DNA from: Eretmocerus hayati
Taxonomy: Eukaryota; Arthropoda; Insecta; Hymenoptera; Aphelinidae
Assembly (NCBI GenBank): GCA_029851415.1
Contig: CM056743.1
Location: forward strand, 32,194,714-32,258,713
Reading direction: 5' to 3'
Length of the DNA stretch: 64,000 bases
Positions 36,216 through 47,400 of the stretch are shown piece by piece; the stretch's first letter is position 1, and every line of letters begins with the position of its first letter. The notes under the pieces were generated by a model that made no database searches, had not been told where the DNA came from, and saw only the letters and a list, made by a program, of their open reading frames with translations. Both the position numbers and the translations under genes were made by a program.

Positions 36216-36540
36216 TAAAAAGTAAACGGGAAAAAACTTCTCGCACAGTTTCACATTTACGCACCGATGAACTGTGCGTGAAATTCATTTCTCGCACAGA
36301 TTGCAATACGTAAATGTAAATTCTCGCACAATTCACTAGGCATATCTGCTATACTTCACGCACTGCTGATAATGAAGAGAAGTTGGATTTACGCACAACT
36401 TTGCGCACGAAATTGCAAAACAAATAAATAGTGCCGTCTTAAAGTATACCTAAAAGAAACTTTCAAATGAGCCCTGGTGAGATCTTTTTCAGGTTCAAAA
36501 AGAGTCTAGTAGTTCCACTCACAAAATTGGGAAGAAAAAA

Positions 36541-36576
36541 TTTTGGGTGTCCTGAAACTTTTGACCGGCAGTGTAT
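36541..36576. mobile_element. Isolated Tc1/mariner-like terminal repeat
   Basis: GGTGTCCTGAAACTTTTGAC followed by CGGCAGTGTA is the inverse of the common Tc1-type terminus (CACTGCCGGTCAAAAGTTT) and ends in TA, the duplicated target of that superfamily. No partner terminus or transposase was found, so this is a solo end. Confidence 0.6.
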
Positions 36577-36889
36577 CTTGACCTATGAAATTGATGAAGG
36601 TGATTAATGAAAATCTGGCTTGTTAATATTTTGAATATGCTATTCTCTCGTGAAATTGATTTATTGCAAAAATAAATCCTGCAAAGTTTGACTCATACTT
36701 TTTTGCATAACAGACAAATTGGTTTCGCGTTAGAACCCTGGAAACGTTTTGGCAGGGGGCGAAATGATTTAATTTCGAAGGCACAGGATGACTGTCACAG
36801 CTTCATGAGAAGGAAGCGTAGGTTTCTGGTTTAAACTCAACGTTAACGCTTTCAACGCACAAAAATTGGTTCTTAGGACATGTGAAAGT

Positions 36890-37261
36890 CAACTTTTACC
36901 GACACTCCAAATCCTTACTTATTCAATTATTTCCACAAAATCTATGAGATATATCAAAAAAGTGCTTCCAAAAAGCCCTGCTACAGCTTCAGATCTATCA
37001 GTTAAGAAAAGAAACGAGTGAATTGAGTGAATATAGCCTCCACAATCAACTTTTAAAGATTACAATTGAATTGAGAAATCTGCACTTCACCGACACTCCA
37101 AATCGCTAATTATTTAATTTTTTCCACGTAATCTAAGAGATAAATCAAAAAAGTGCTTCCAAGAAGCCCTGATAAGTCTTCAGATCTATCGTTTAAAAAA
37201 AGAATCGAGTGGATTGAGTGAATATTGCCCCCACAATCAGCTTTTGAAGATCACAATTGAA
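36890..37261. repeat. 191-bp tandem duplication
   Basis: Copy 1 (36890-37070) and copy 2 (37081-37261) share CCGACACTCCAAATC, ATCAAAAAAGTGCTTCCAA and TTCAGATCTATC, followed by GAGTGAATAT. By eye they are about 85-90% identical. No ORF. Confidence 0.85.
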
Positions 37262-37920
37262 CAAATTCGACTTAGACATCCCCTTAAGTGGCTCAAAACG
37301 CATGCAAAATGGGCTTCTACTCTCCTGACTTGAACTGCACAATACTTATTTTGCATCTGTGTAATGGTTTCTGTGCCCCAGTCAATATTGTTACCGAAGG
37401 GAAAAGTACGAATTACACGGCAATCGGCCTCGAATGAGATGAGTTCCTCAATTCTTCTCAGAATTTGAAGCTTCCAAAATATTCCTCACGACCTTCACGA
37501 TGAGCCAAACAATCGAAGGGTGATAAAAGCTGACTGTATTTGTTTCCCTCACAGTAAATATTGACCCATTCGAAAAACTAGATACTTCCGGCTCAAACAG
37601 TCTGAAATATTCAGATTCGCGATAGTACTATCATACCTATTTCTTGTACGATTGCTTATTCTCTGCGATGTTAAGTTTGAGCAATACGTTATAGCGGGGA
37701 AAAAAGTTTGTCGGAGTGAAGAACTTCGGTCATTCGAATATGAATGGCATATCTTCCTTTCCTATAACAAAATGGCAACAAAAAGTACATGAATATATTC
37801 TCCGGGAATCTGCAGGTAGGTTGTTCAATTCAATTTCACGGGAGAGTTGGGTTTTTGTTACCACTTCCTGGTGGTCAGGTTGCTCACAGTGTCCTATGAA
37901 CTTAATTAATCGACAATTTC

Positions 37921-38615
37921 ATGCTAAACTCGGTAAAAAAAGATTACTTAACTGTATGGCCCACCAGATCAGGTGCTTCTATTGTCTATGAATTTTTTGA
38001 TGTTATCGCCACTTTATCATCTAATTATATTAATGTTATTATAACTAGCGATCGAAATACTGATTCGATGTCTCAGAAACATGATGCCCTGTACCTTCGT
38101 GATGCAATCGAATCACGCTCACTGTATTTAGTACCTTCTGAAGCCACTCATCATACCTTTTGTAGAGACAAGCCACCTAGTCATACATGGATTGATATTT
38201 TCATAACGGGATCTGTTTCTAATATTCGAAATTCCAATAAATCAGATGCACCTTTCATTGCTGGACATGATAATATCTATATGGATTTCTACATTTACAA
38301 GCCTCCCCACTCATCCAAGAAGATTATGACTCGCAGTTTGAAGAATGCCAACACTGAATTCATCCAATGCTCTTTACGAGAAAATCTGTCTTGCGCTCTT
38401 GCCAACTCTAATGACAGTCCCACAATCAACGAATCGGTAGATAGTTTTTCTCCTACTGCACTTCATACCTTCAACACTGTAGTTCCTTTCCGAGAAATTC
38501 ATATCTCGACGAGATGAAAGCCTTGAGTCACTACTGAAATTGAGAAACTTGTATGAATGCTTTCTATCTCTGAGACGAGAGATTTCAACCAAACTCGCTT
38601 CGGCAAAAAATTCAT
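37921..38615 (+). pseudogene. APE-type endonuclease domain of the non-LTR retrotransposon
   Basis: C-terminal half of an apurinic-like endonuclease, the nicking enzyme for target-primed reverse transcription. Motifs in order: EFFDVIATLSSNYINVII followed by SDRN in place of the usual GDFN box, SHTWIDIFITGS, then SDAPFIAGHDNIYMDF with the catalytic HD retained. The reading ends in LASAKNSYM, exactly where the TIR element at 38620 is inserted, and the same protein resumes after 40407. N-terminal sequence upstream of 37921 is frameshifted or lost. The SDRN change probably destroys activity. Confidence 0.78.
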
Positions 38616-38619
38616 ACAT

Positions 38620-40403
38620 GGGCGGCTCCGGATCAGAACAGTATAAGTCCATTTTGTTGAAAATTGAGTTTTTGACGGGAAACGATAGAAAATACATGTG
38701 AAAACATGTATGCACAACTCCGGAAGTGGAAATGCATTTTGAGGCATCACAAGCGACACGACCGTTTCTGTCCCGAAAAAAGTTTCGACTTTTTTTCCGG
38801 ATCAGAACGGTATAAGTCCATGTTCTCGCTCAATAACACCACTTTTGGGTCATCCACGTTCATTTGTCGTGCTTTGATGCATAGTTAGAAGTCGTAGCTA
38901 CTCTCAGAAACTATAAGTTAGGTTCGCTATGTTGTCCAGATGATTGCATCGAATGGTTTCGAAGGAGGCGGGCCGACGTCCGATCACTTCCTTTTGACGC
39001 ATTTGGACACAGGCAAGCCCTTACGAAAATGAACAACCTCGGGTCAGTACTCCCATGGGCCTGGGATCTTCCTCTAGAAGCCCTGAAGTCTCATTTTCTT
39101 ATCTCTTATCGTCATTGAAAGAGCCGAATCTTAGTGATGGTTCCAAAAGCGTAGTTATAAGAGCGATCGGCACTGAGCTTGCAAAGAAATTTGATTTTGC
39201 TCCATGTTTTCAGGCATCTTCTCTAGAGAAAAATCAACTACGTCCATGATATGCCGAACTCAACTAAGCTATGCACTTCCTCCTTAGGAACAATGCCAAT
39301 GGTAGAGAAAGACTATAGCTTCATTACAGAATTTCGGTTACAATTTCACTATGAATGGTTGTGATCTATCAACTGGGGTTCTTTTCATTAACAGTCATCC
39401 GGCCTTCGGTTCGATCTCCCCGCCACTCGGTACAAGTGAACCTCATTTGGGCAAATCTCGTAGATGAAGATAGCCTTCCTGAATTGAGATATCTGCAACT
39501 AATCTTAACCTCATTCTAAAGGTTGATCAACAATTCTGTTTGTTGAGTGGGGATCAGTCCCAATTCATCGTTTGGATTCTCTGGTCGATTAAAGTCTCTG
39601 CATTGCGATTTTTCCTATACACCCTTAAATTGCGTCTGAATGCATGACGTAAAGCTGCGTGCTATGTGGTCCCCAAAAACTATACTTCGCACCGGGCTGC
39701 TTGAGTAAACTCTTCTTGACTGGATTTCCAAATAGACGCTTGTTGACCTCAATGTTGGAAATATATCCTTGGTCACGATATCCTGAATGAGATCTCTTTG
39801 CAAAGAACAGTCTGGACTGTCAATGAGATTTTATAAAAGTCATCTTAAATTAGAGAGGAATTTTGTTTACTGCGAGAAAAAGTCGAGGACAGTCATTAAA
39901 AATCCAAAGAATTCTCACTTTACACCGTTGTGATCTGGAGAATTTTTCCACCTTTTTTCTAGCTCAAATCGGCATAAGTTCGTGGTTTTTTTAACGGTTT
40001 TTGATCTCAAAGGTGGAAACTCATAGTTTCTCGACATTTTCCTACTTCAAACGGTAAAAATTCATCATATTAAGTACTTCTACCTATCTAAAATATTAAA
40101 GGTGAATTTTTTTCAGAAATGGTGGACTTATACCGTTCTAATCCGGAAAAAAAGTCGAGAGATTTTCCGGATCAGAACGGTATTAGTCCATTTTTTTATT
40201 GCAAAATGAGATGTAAAAAGTGTAAACAAATGGAAATCAATACGCCCCACGCGAAAAATGGCACAAAAACACACTCACTACACGGTAGAATAAGAATATT
40301 TACTTCAGATGATAACTCGAATTTTCCATATCACAAAAACTTTGAGGCGCATTTTCCAGAAATGGAAAAAATGGACTTATACCGTTCTGATCCGGAGCCG
40401 CCC
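38620..40403. mobile_element. 1.8-kb TIR transposon inserted in the non-LTR element, ACAT duplication
   Basis: The ends are GGGCGGCTCCGGATCAGAAC then AGTATAAGTCCA (left) and the inverse on the right, flanked by ACAT at 38616-38619 and 40404-40407. Removing it rejoins the retrotransposon reading. The core CCGGATCAGAACGGTATAAG appears five times: at both termini, at about 38800, and twice at 40120-40190. The inner copies are preceded by GACTTTTTTT and form a second, inner inverted pair. No transposase ORF was recognised. The 62-codon frame at 39615-39803 (minus) is unassigned. Superfamily not determined. Confidence 0.82.
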
Positions 40404-40407
40404 ACAT

Positions 40408-42593
40408 AGCCACACGACTCAATAATGTCAATGATTCCAAAACGAAGTGGTAAGAAAAGAGGAATCTCAGGATATCAAAATCCCATCCCATCTCCTTTCT
40501 TATACTTCACTTTGAGTGATCTAAATGATTATTATGCGAACATAAACTGCAGACCGCTTTGTCGCCCTACTGCCTCGCCATGCTTGCACCCAGTCCTGCG
40601 TAATACCCCAGACTCTCTTCTTCCTTTTGAGAAAGTAACAGAGCATGGGGTCATGAGAGCAATCATGTCGTCAAACTGTAAGTCTACAGGAATCGATGGT
40701 ATTTCTACTGACATGCTGAAAATATTTGCGCCAATAATCCTCTCTCAACTTACAATACTCTTCAACATGATTATTAATACAAGTATATTCCCTCCTCTAT
40801 GGTCAAAAACCCTACTCATGCCACTTCTCAAAATTGAAATTCCTGTATCTTAGTCTCACACTAGACCGATATCAACACTCTTCCAAAGTATCTGAAGTTT
40901 TTGAAAAACTACTGCATCACCAGCTGACAGATCCCTTAGAAAATAATAGATTACTGAACGATAGACAGGCGGGTTTCCGCCAAGGACACAGCACAACGAC
41001 TGCACCGCTAGGTCTAACGAAGGATGTTTGAAAGGCAATCGATGAGAGGAAATTAACCCTTTTATACTTTTTGACTTCTCAAAATCCTTCGATAGAGTTT
41101 CCCATCATATTTTGCTCGAAAAACTGAGAAATTTGAAATGCTCAGATAAAGCCATCCAACTTCTCATGAATCATCTTCACAACAGACTCCAGACTGTAGT
41201 GGATGAAGATGGTAGCATTTCTGAATGGATCAGAGTCACCTCTGGCATTCCCTAGGGTAGTGTTTTGGGCCCACTCCTGGTCGCAATTTTCATAATCGAC
41301 CTCCCCATGGTTTTTAAATTTGCCCGATATATGATATATGTCGACGACACTCAAATCAACCTACACTGCTATTTAAGCTGCATTTTAGACGGTATCAAGC
41401 AGCTTTCTTGTGATGCACTCTAAGTTCCACAATGGGCTGAAGAAAACGAACTCACACTCAACTTCGAAGAGTCAGTCGTTATGGTCCTTGGCGGTGCTGT
41501 TTTCCTCCGCAACATAGACTTAGCAACTCTTCCGAAAATATGAATTGGAAATGAACAGCTTCCTCATGTAGTGCAATGTAAAATCTAGGACTTCTTATGT
41601 CCCCCGACTTATCCTGGTGAAACCGAGTGGAAATGACGGTCTCAAAAATGTACAGATCGCTAAGATCTCTCAAATTCCACGAACATGCTCTGTCACGCGA
41701 GCTACGAGAGAGCCTGATAGAGTCACTGATCTCCCCTATTTTGACTATGGAAGCATTGTTTTTAACGATGTTTCGGCCGGTGAAAACCTCCTCCTCCAAA
41801 GAGCTGAAAATGCATGCGTTAGACTCGACATTGGTAACATTCCGTTTAATGAACATGTAACCCCGCATCGTTCATCATTAGGTTGTTTATCTGTCGCATG
41901 AAGGAGAGAATATCTGTTAGGATCCTTAGCTTTCAATGTCAGATCGAATAAGAACCCAAATTACATCACTAGATACTTCTCACTTCTGGATAAGAATCCT
42001 GATATTAGACGGTCCAAGAGAAACGCTCATCAACCCTATCTGCTATCCATCCCATGGACTATATCCCTTAAAAATCCTTCCACTATAAGGCATCCGAGCT
42101 TCTGAACTCCTTGCAACATATTTCACTGGAGCAAAAATATTTAACGGTGCTAAAGTCAGAACTTTTTGAGAAACTCATGGAGAAAGACAAGAACGACTGG
42201 ATGGCTAGAATAGTGAATGAAGGTATTCATTGGTATAACGTGATCCCTCTTAACAGAACGCATTTAGTTCAAAGCTGATTTTACAGAGTATAGGAGATCA
42301 AATTTGTATTAATTTGTATTTCTTCTTTCATTTTGGCATAAATTCACCTCAGTACAGAGAGCTCTTTGAAATCACATTCTTCTTTGCTATAAGACACACA
42401 AGCGCATTGTATAGCGTGATACATTTTTCGAATCGCAATCTTAATCTTTATCTGTCTTTTATGTAAGCAATAATTAAGCTGAATCTCATTACTCATGTAT
42501 GAATACTATAATTTGTTCATGTATATTTTCGTGAGGGTCAGATGGGGTAGCACCCCGTGACTGAAATAAAGACTAATCTAATCCAATCTAGTC
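40408..42593 (+). pseudogene. Non-LTR retrotransposon, RT half and 3' end (right arm copy)
   Basis: Continuation of the endonuclease part at 37921-38615. RT motifs: STGIDGISTDMLK (about 40680), SKVSEVFEKLL, LLNDRQAGFRQGHSTTTA (about 40960), GIP-stop-GSVLGP (a TAG replaces the CAG codon near 41253) and YVDD in place of YADD (about 41337). The segment DYGSIVFND that is deleted in the left arm is present. Frameshifts near 40850 and 41040 break the frame. The 3' UTR ends with AATAAA (42565-42570) and repeated TAATCCAATC-like units. Dead copy. Confidence 0.85.
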
Positions 42594-43126
42594 TACGCTC
42601 GCTACGGCGCGTTAGACTTTTTTCCAACACGGGGCGAAATTTCATAATAATCTTCCGAGTATTCACCCGAGTGGAACATTTTTGAGAAAAAATTCGTCAT
42701 CGAATTTCTCCACAATACGTAAGAATGTACAGAAATTTAGTCAATTTCCGTGGAGGTATGTGAGTTGAGCACTTGGGAGTGAAATTTGACGTTTGATTTT
42801 TTTCTCTCGCAATTCATAGTTTTCCATGTTAGAATTCAGATAATTTTATGCTGATCCATCCAAGTCCAGCAATTCAATCGAAAAATTTACATCTCGATCA
42901 AGGCAACAATGTACAGAAGCGTTTAGAATAGTTCACATCCCGATTCACACAATCCAGAAATTACGTCAATGCATCTAGTATATCATTTTGAGAAATCATT
43001 TTTCATCATAAATCTCGAGAAAAATACCGGAGCACCGAAGCATGCATGTTCGATCAATGCTTCTCTCTGCGCTCATAAACATTGAGTGATTTGATGCCAA
43101 AATGTTGGTTCAGTCAAATCTCATAC
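42594..43126. other. No feature seen
   Basis: AT-rich sequence with no supported gene or repeat between the inverted duplication and the duplicated segment that holds the hAT MITE. Confidence 0.45.
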
Positions 43127-44520
43127 ATGAATTACAAAGTAACGTTTAGGTGTCAATATCAGTATTAGATATCCACAAAATTCTCATACGTGACAGACCA
43201 GGCGCGGAAACAGGGGGGGGGGGGAGGGGGGGAGAGGGGGGCGGCGGGGCGATCGCTCCCCCCAAACCTCTTTTTATGCTCAAATCGCCCCCCCCCAAAC
43301 GCATCTAACCTGACAGAAAATTCATGTGTTCTGAGACGTAAATTGAATTTTTGGTTGTTATAAATCCTAATAATTATTAACAATTAACAATAATTGTTAT
43401 TAATGAATTCATTCACGGATGCATTTCAATGAAACACTACTTAAGCTCAATTATTTGAATCTCTATCGAGTGCGGGTATATATACATAAAATCGCCCCCC
43501 CCCCCCCCCCCCCCCCCAAAAACCCGAATCCTGTATCCGCACCTGTGACAGACAAAAGAGTTTTCGAAGCTTTTCAAACTATCTTACTCAGATAGAATAG
43601 AAAAATGTAGAATACCTTTTGTCACGTGAAAATCAGTCAATTTCGATGACGAAGTCATCTTCTCGCGCGTCGAATTGTGCTGCGAGTATATAGGGAACGA
43701 CGCACGCTCGCGCGTAAGCGTTTGGGTATATCTATAGCGTGCGTGATCATCTCATTGGCACGCCGAGGAGCCCAGAGCTGTTTGTAAATAAACACGGACA
43801 CACACGCATCTCCCATATATGGGGCTATACTTATATCTTCGATATGAGATTGGTGCATAAAATATTTACGAGTATCAGACCATTGGGACCATCTGCAAAA
43901 TTTAGAGCGGGATGTCCAGTCATTGCGACTTTACGAGATTCGAAGTCATTGCGAGATACAATAAGGATTGTTGGAGCCAACACGAAGCAGAGCAAACTTT
44001 GCGGATCGTGATTATTGAATCTATTTATCAACAAAAGCCATGTCAATCACGGGAAGTTTTCATTCAATTTTAGTTCTCAATTTCAAAAATCTGGTCATAT
44101 CAAGTTCCATTATACGATCTCAGGAGCTCGCCGGAAAGTGCGCATCTGAGCCATTGGTAATCATCTATTCACCGAAACAGTGGAATTTTAGTGCAATTCG
44201 TTACAGGATTTCTGATCATAGGGGTGGTTTTAGAAATCGAGACAAAATATGGGAGGATTATTTCGTTCAGCAAACTCCCATGACTCCGTCATCAATCGCG
44301 CGTTATCCACGCACACCATTTTTCTTTCACTCACAACCAGAAACAGGAGCTCGTCAATGAAGAAATACAAAGTAACGTCTAGGTGTCAATATCAGTACTA
44401 CATATTCACAAAACTCTCACAAGTGACAGCCAAAAGAATTTTCGAAGCTTTTCAAACTATCTCACTCAGCTAGAATAGAAAAATGTGATATACCTTGTGT
44501 CACGTTAAAATCAGTCAATT
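43127..44520. repeat. Duplicated segment: filled copy and empty copy of a hAT insertion site
   Basis: Segment 43127-43190 plus 43554-43642 matches 44362-44520 base for base with modest divergence (TACAAAGTAACGT, GGTGTCAATATCAGTA, TTTTCGAAGCTTTTCAAACT). The first copy is interrupted by a hAT MITE; the second reads straight through at TGACAGCC (44424-44431). CpG-containing sequence between the copies (43650-43800) shows no supported gene. Confidence 0.82.
43199..43545. mobile_element. hAT-type MITE with 8-bp target duplication TGACAGAC
   Basis: The 347-bp element starts CAGGCGCGGAAACAGG and ends CCTGTATCCGCACCTG. The same 8 bases, TGACAGAC, flank it at 43191-43198 and 43546-43553. Next to each terminus is a long G run or C run. 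Eight-base duplications and CAG-type ends are hAT hallmarks. The paralogous empty site at 44424-44431 confirms both boundaries. Confidence 0.9.
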
Positions 44521-47400
44521 CTTCTTTACACTCACAACCAGAAAAAGGAGCTCTTCAATAAAGAGTGATCAGTGAATTCCTTGGTGGAAAAAGCACGTGA
44601 CTGAAAACAATAAGACCATACATGATTGACACAGAAGTTATCACCCGAGTTCCAATCTTTCAGGATCCCCATATGAATAATATTAGAGGTAACAAAATGT
44701 CTCCTGAATAGTGACGGGTATGATGCAAACAATACTCTCTATAGACAATTTAGAAGGGTTGTCATCCAGATATGAGTGATTCCGCCGAAAGTGGGGTCTT
44801 TTGGGCCCAAAATCGTCAACACGAGTGATTTGGGCCGGAAAATTATCTCAGCCCCAGACGAGTTCTAGTGAGCCGTTGCCATTGGTTCCTGCTTTTTCTG
44901 GCACAAAAAGAAAGTACCTAGAGCTACGTAGCTCAAAATTGAAGCCGGACAAAGATATGTCGAGTTTAAGGGGTCATAAAGGGGACGGAATCGACATTTC
45001 GCCTTAGAAATATTCTCACGGCTCGCCAACTAACCGTACACTCTTTTCCGCATAGATTTGATCCAATGCAACCAAATACTTCAAGAAAATGTGGTCCACA
45101 AAGCGATATAGCGCGTTGGGGAGGAGCACAACATGGGGACGGAATTGACCGAAAATTTGGTACGCCATTTGGAAAACACGTTTATATGGTGCACTCGGCC
45201 GCGGATTCGAGTTTTCGGTTTATGTCGCGCAAGAATTAGGTGTATTTAGGTATCTGAAAGTCAACCTCGTTGGTTAGAAAGGCTCAATAGACTATAGGGA
45301 ACTTTGCTGACCTAATTAGTAGTGTGCGAGCAGTTTCGGCGCAAAACTGTCTTCAAAATGTCAAATGGCCGTGCTCGAGCTGAAAGTTCAATCAGTATTC
45401 ACAGAATGGTGGGTTATGCTATTCGAGGTCTTGCAAATTGAAGTGCATAGCTTCACTTGAGGGTTTTCGACTCTGAATATGCGTTGCAGTGAATGCAAGA
45501 GTCAAAGGTAGGTTTTCTACAGGGGACGGAATTGACATTTTGGCCCTTTATGAGGCACTACAAATTACGGGGACGTTAGAATCGACTCAAAAACTATCAA
45601 CATAGTTGCGCACCAATAGAATACACACCAGAAAATTGTTATGATGCATATTGAAACCCTCAGAAACTTGGCGGAACTTGGAACACGGAAAATCACACTT
45701 TCAACGGAATCACTGATATATCATATATGCATTCATAATAGTTGGAATAATTCAGAGGAGCACTAAAATTAGTGGTTTCAATCATGTCAGAATCATCAGT
45801 CAATTCTCTTCCTCGTCAGCAACCAGAAAAGGGAGCTCGTCAAGGCAAATTGATCATTGAATTGCTTTAATTGATTTCAGTGGAGACACCTGCCTCTCAG
45901 CTTGATTCTCCACTGGCTCCTAGCCTGTGGACAGAGATACGCTCTGTCATTGCATCTTTGCAGACTACCGACTTGGGCAAATTGATCAGTGAAATTCCTA
46001 GTTATAAAATGAGTACTCGAGCGAAAATACCATACCGGATTTGACATACAAATTATCACTAGAGTTTCTCTCTCCCAAAACCCACGTATGAATAGTCTGA
46101 TACGTAACACAATGGCTACTAAAAATTTGCATTTGTGACTTGACAATACTCTATGTGCACGATTTGAAAGGAGAATCATCAGATATATCATATGCATCCA
46201 TGAAAGTTGAATACATTAAGATGGTCACGAGGAATCGTCATTCTAAAATTCGCACGCAGAAACCCAAAGTTCGATCAACTCGCAAATCAATACAAAAATA
46301 GTTATCGACGTCTTTGCCATTCGCAACCGATGAATAAATTTATAGGCGCAGCAAAGATCGGCATTTGCGAGAATGGAAATCGTGCGACCCGTGATTTTCT
46401 GATTCTTGGTCGGCAAATGTGAATGATCATATTTCTCAGTACACCGTTGATCTCATTGTGCATAACGCGGGTCATCACGTATCCAAATTTGTTTTGTAAG
46501 GAGCTGACTCCTTTTGGGTGCGCCGAGTGAAGGCGATACTGGTACTTTCCTGAAAATTTTACGTGAACGATGAGAAGAACTAAGTAACTCTTCCCAATTT
46601 TATGCTCGATTATCGATAGTGATACTCACGCCATGCACACGCCAACTTCCTTTGCGTGAACGGCTTGATCCGGAAATCGGGGTTTAGCTCTTTCCATATC
46701 GCAAGCTTTGTCTCGAAGAGTGACGCCTCAGATATTGAGCCCGAAGCATATCATAAACTGGTATGTATATAGAGCTGCAGCATCTCTGCGTTACTCTACA
46801 ATTCTCTTTGTTGATCATAACACCGTAATAGAGATGCAAAAACTTGACCGGTGATGAGCTCAATATTCGTAATCATTCATTTCTTCCTGATGAACCTTTA
46901 CAAGTGTGTTGAGTTCAATGTCTGAGGAAAGAATTTTAATTGATTCTGATTGACTTAATCACCACAAGCTCACGATATCGAAATCCATTGTTATTCGCAA
47001 AATATGAATCTGGTAACTAAGGGAGAGCCTGATGTACCCAAAAATGTACAAAGAAGGCACGATGAAAACTTTTGAAATCTTTGGATTCCTTCATTTCTTC
47101 TTGTGAGCAAGCAGATAATTCACTTCAACTTGAGGTTTCATCAAATTCATCGTCATTAGTGACGAATGAAACAAGTTATTTGAAATTTTTTGAATGTTCC
47201 AAAAGAATCATCGCCAATCATTGAAAGAAAACTCAAGATGCATCGTACTATTCAAGTAAAAGGGTAATATCATACAAAGTGAGCTTCTCTACCTTCTCTT
47301 CATTAATAGTGAACTCTTTCTGTTGAAGGAAAGTCATAGCGTCGGCCCCTATGAAGATTCTAGAGCCCTCAGGAAGACTAGTACATTTTTTTAGAGACTA
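44521..47400. other. Unannotated sequence with diverged duplicated phrases
   Basis: The phrase CAACCAGAAAAAGGAGCTC with AATTGATCAGTGAATT recurs near 44330, 44534 and 45823-45990, hinting at old duplications of a 1.2-1.3 kb unit. GGGGACGGAATTGAC recurs near 44980, 45130 and 45525. No exon or domain is recognised. Confidence 0.4.

Larger units (their letters stand above)
36216..37920. other. Spacer of the inverted duplication, 5' part
   Basis: It contains several GCACAGTTT/CTCGCACA phrases in both orientations (36240-36400), an isolated Tc1/mariner-like terminus, a 191-bp tandem duplication and unassigned sequence. The non-LTR endonuclease relic begins near 37921. A frame at 37716-37991 has no recognised domain. 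Confidence 0.5.
33063..42593. repeat. 9.5-kb inverted duplication, 3.15-kb arms
   Basis: Left arm 33063-36215 is the inverse of right arm 39420-42593, roughly 97-98% identical by eye, around a 3.2-kb unique spacer. Each arm carries the RT-3' UTR half of a non-LTR retrotransposon and part of a TIR transposon inserted in it. The spacer holds that non-LTR element's endonuclease part in line with the right arm only. The right side is therefore the original order and the left arm is an inverted copy. Differences (a 22-base deletion near 33890, different point mutations in RT) argue against an artefact. Confidence 0.85.

Noticed and set aside
37716..37991. 91-codon frame upstream of the endonuclease relic
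   Set aside because: It overlaps the endonuclease reading in another frame and has no motif.
39400..39425. tRNA B-box-like GGTTCGATCTCC at the inner end of the right arm
   Set aside because: It does not fit the B box fully and no A box or clover-leaf lies upstream.
33063..42593. Sequencing hairpin artefact
   Set aside because: The arms differ by indels and point mutations in both directions and the spacer is unique, which a simple hairpin chimera would not give; read mapping would still settle it.
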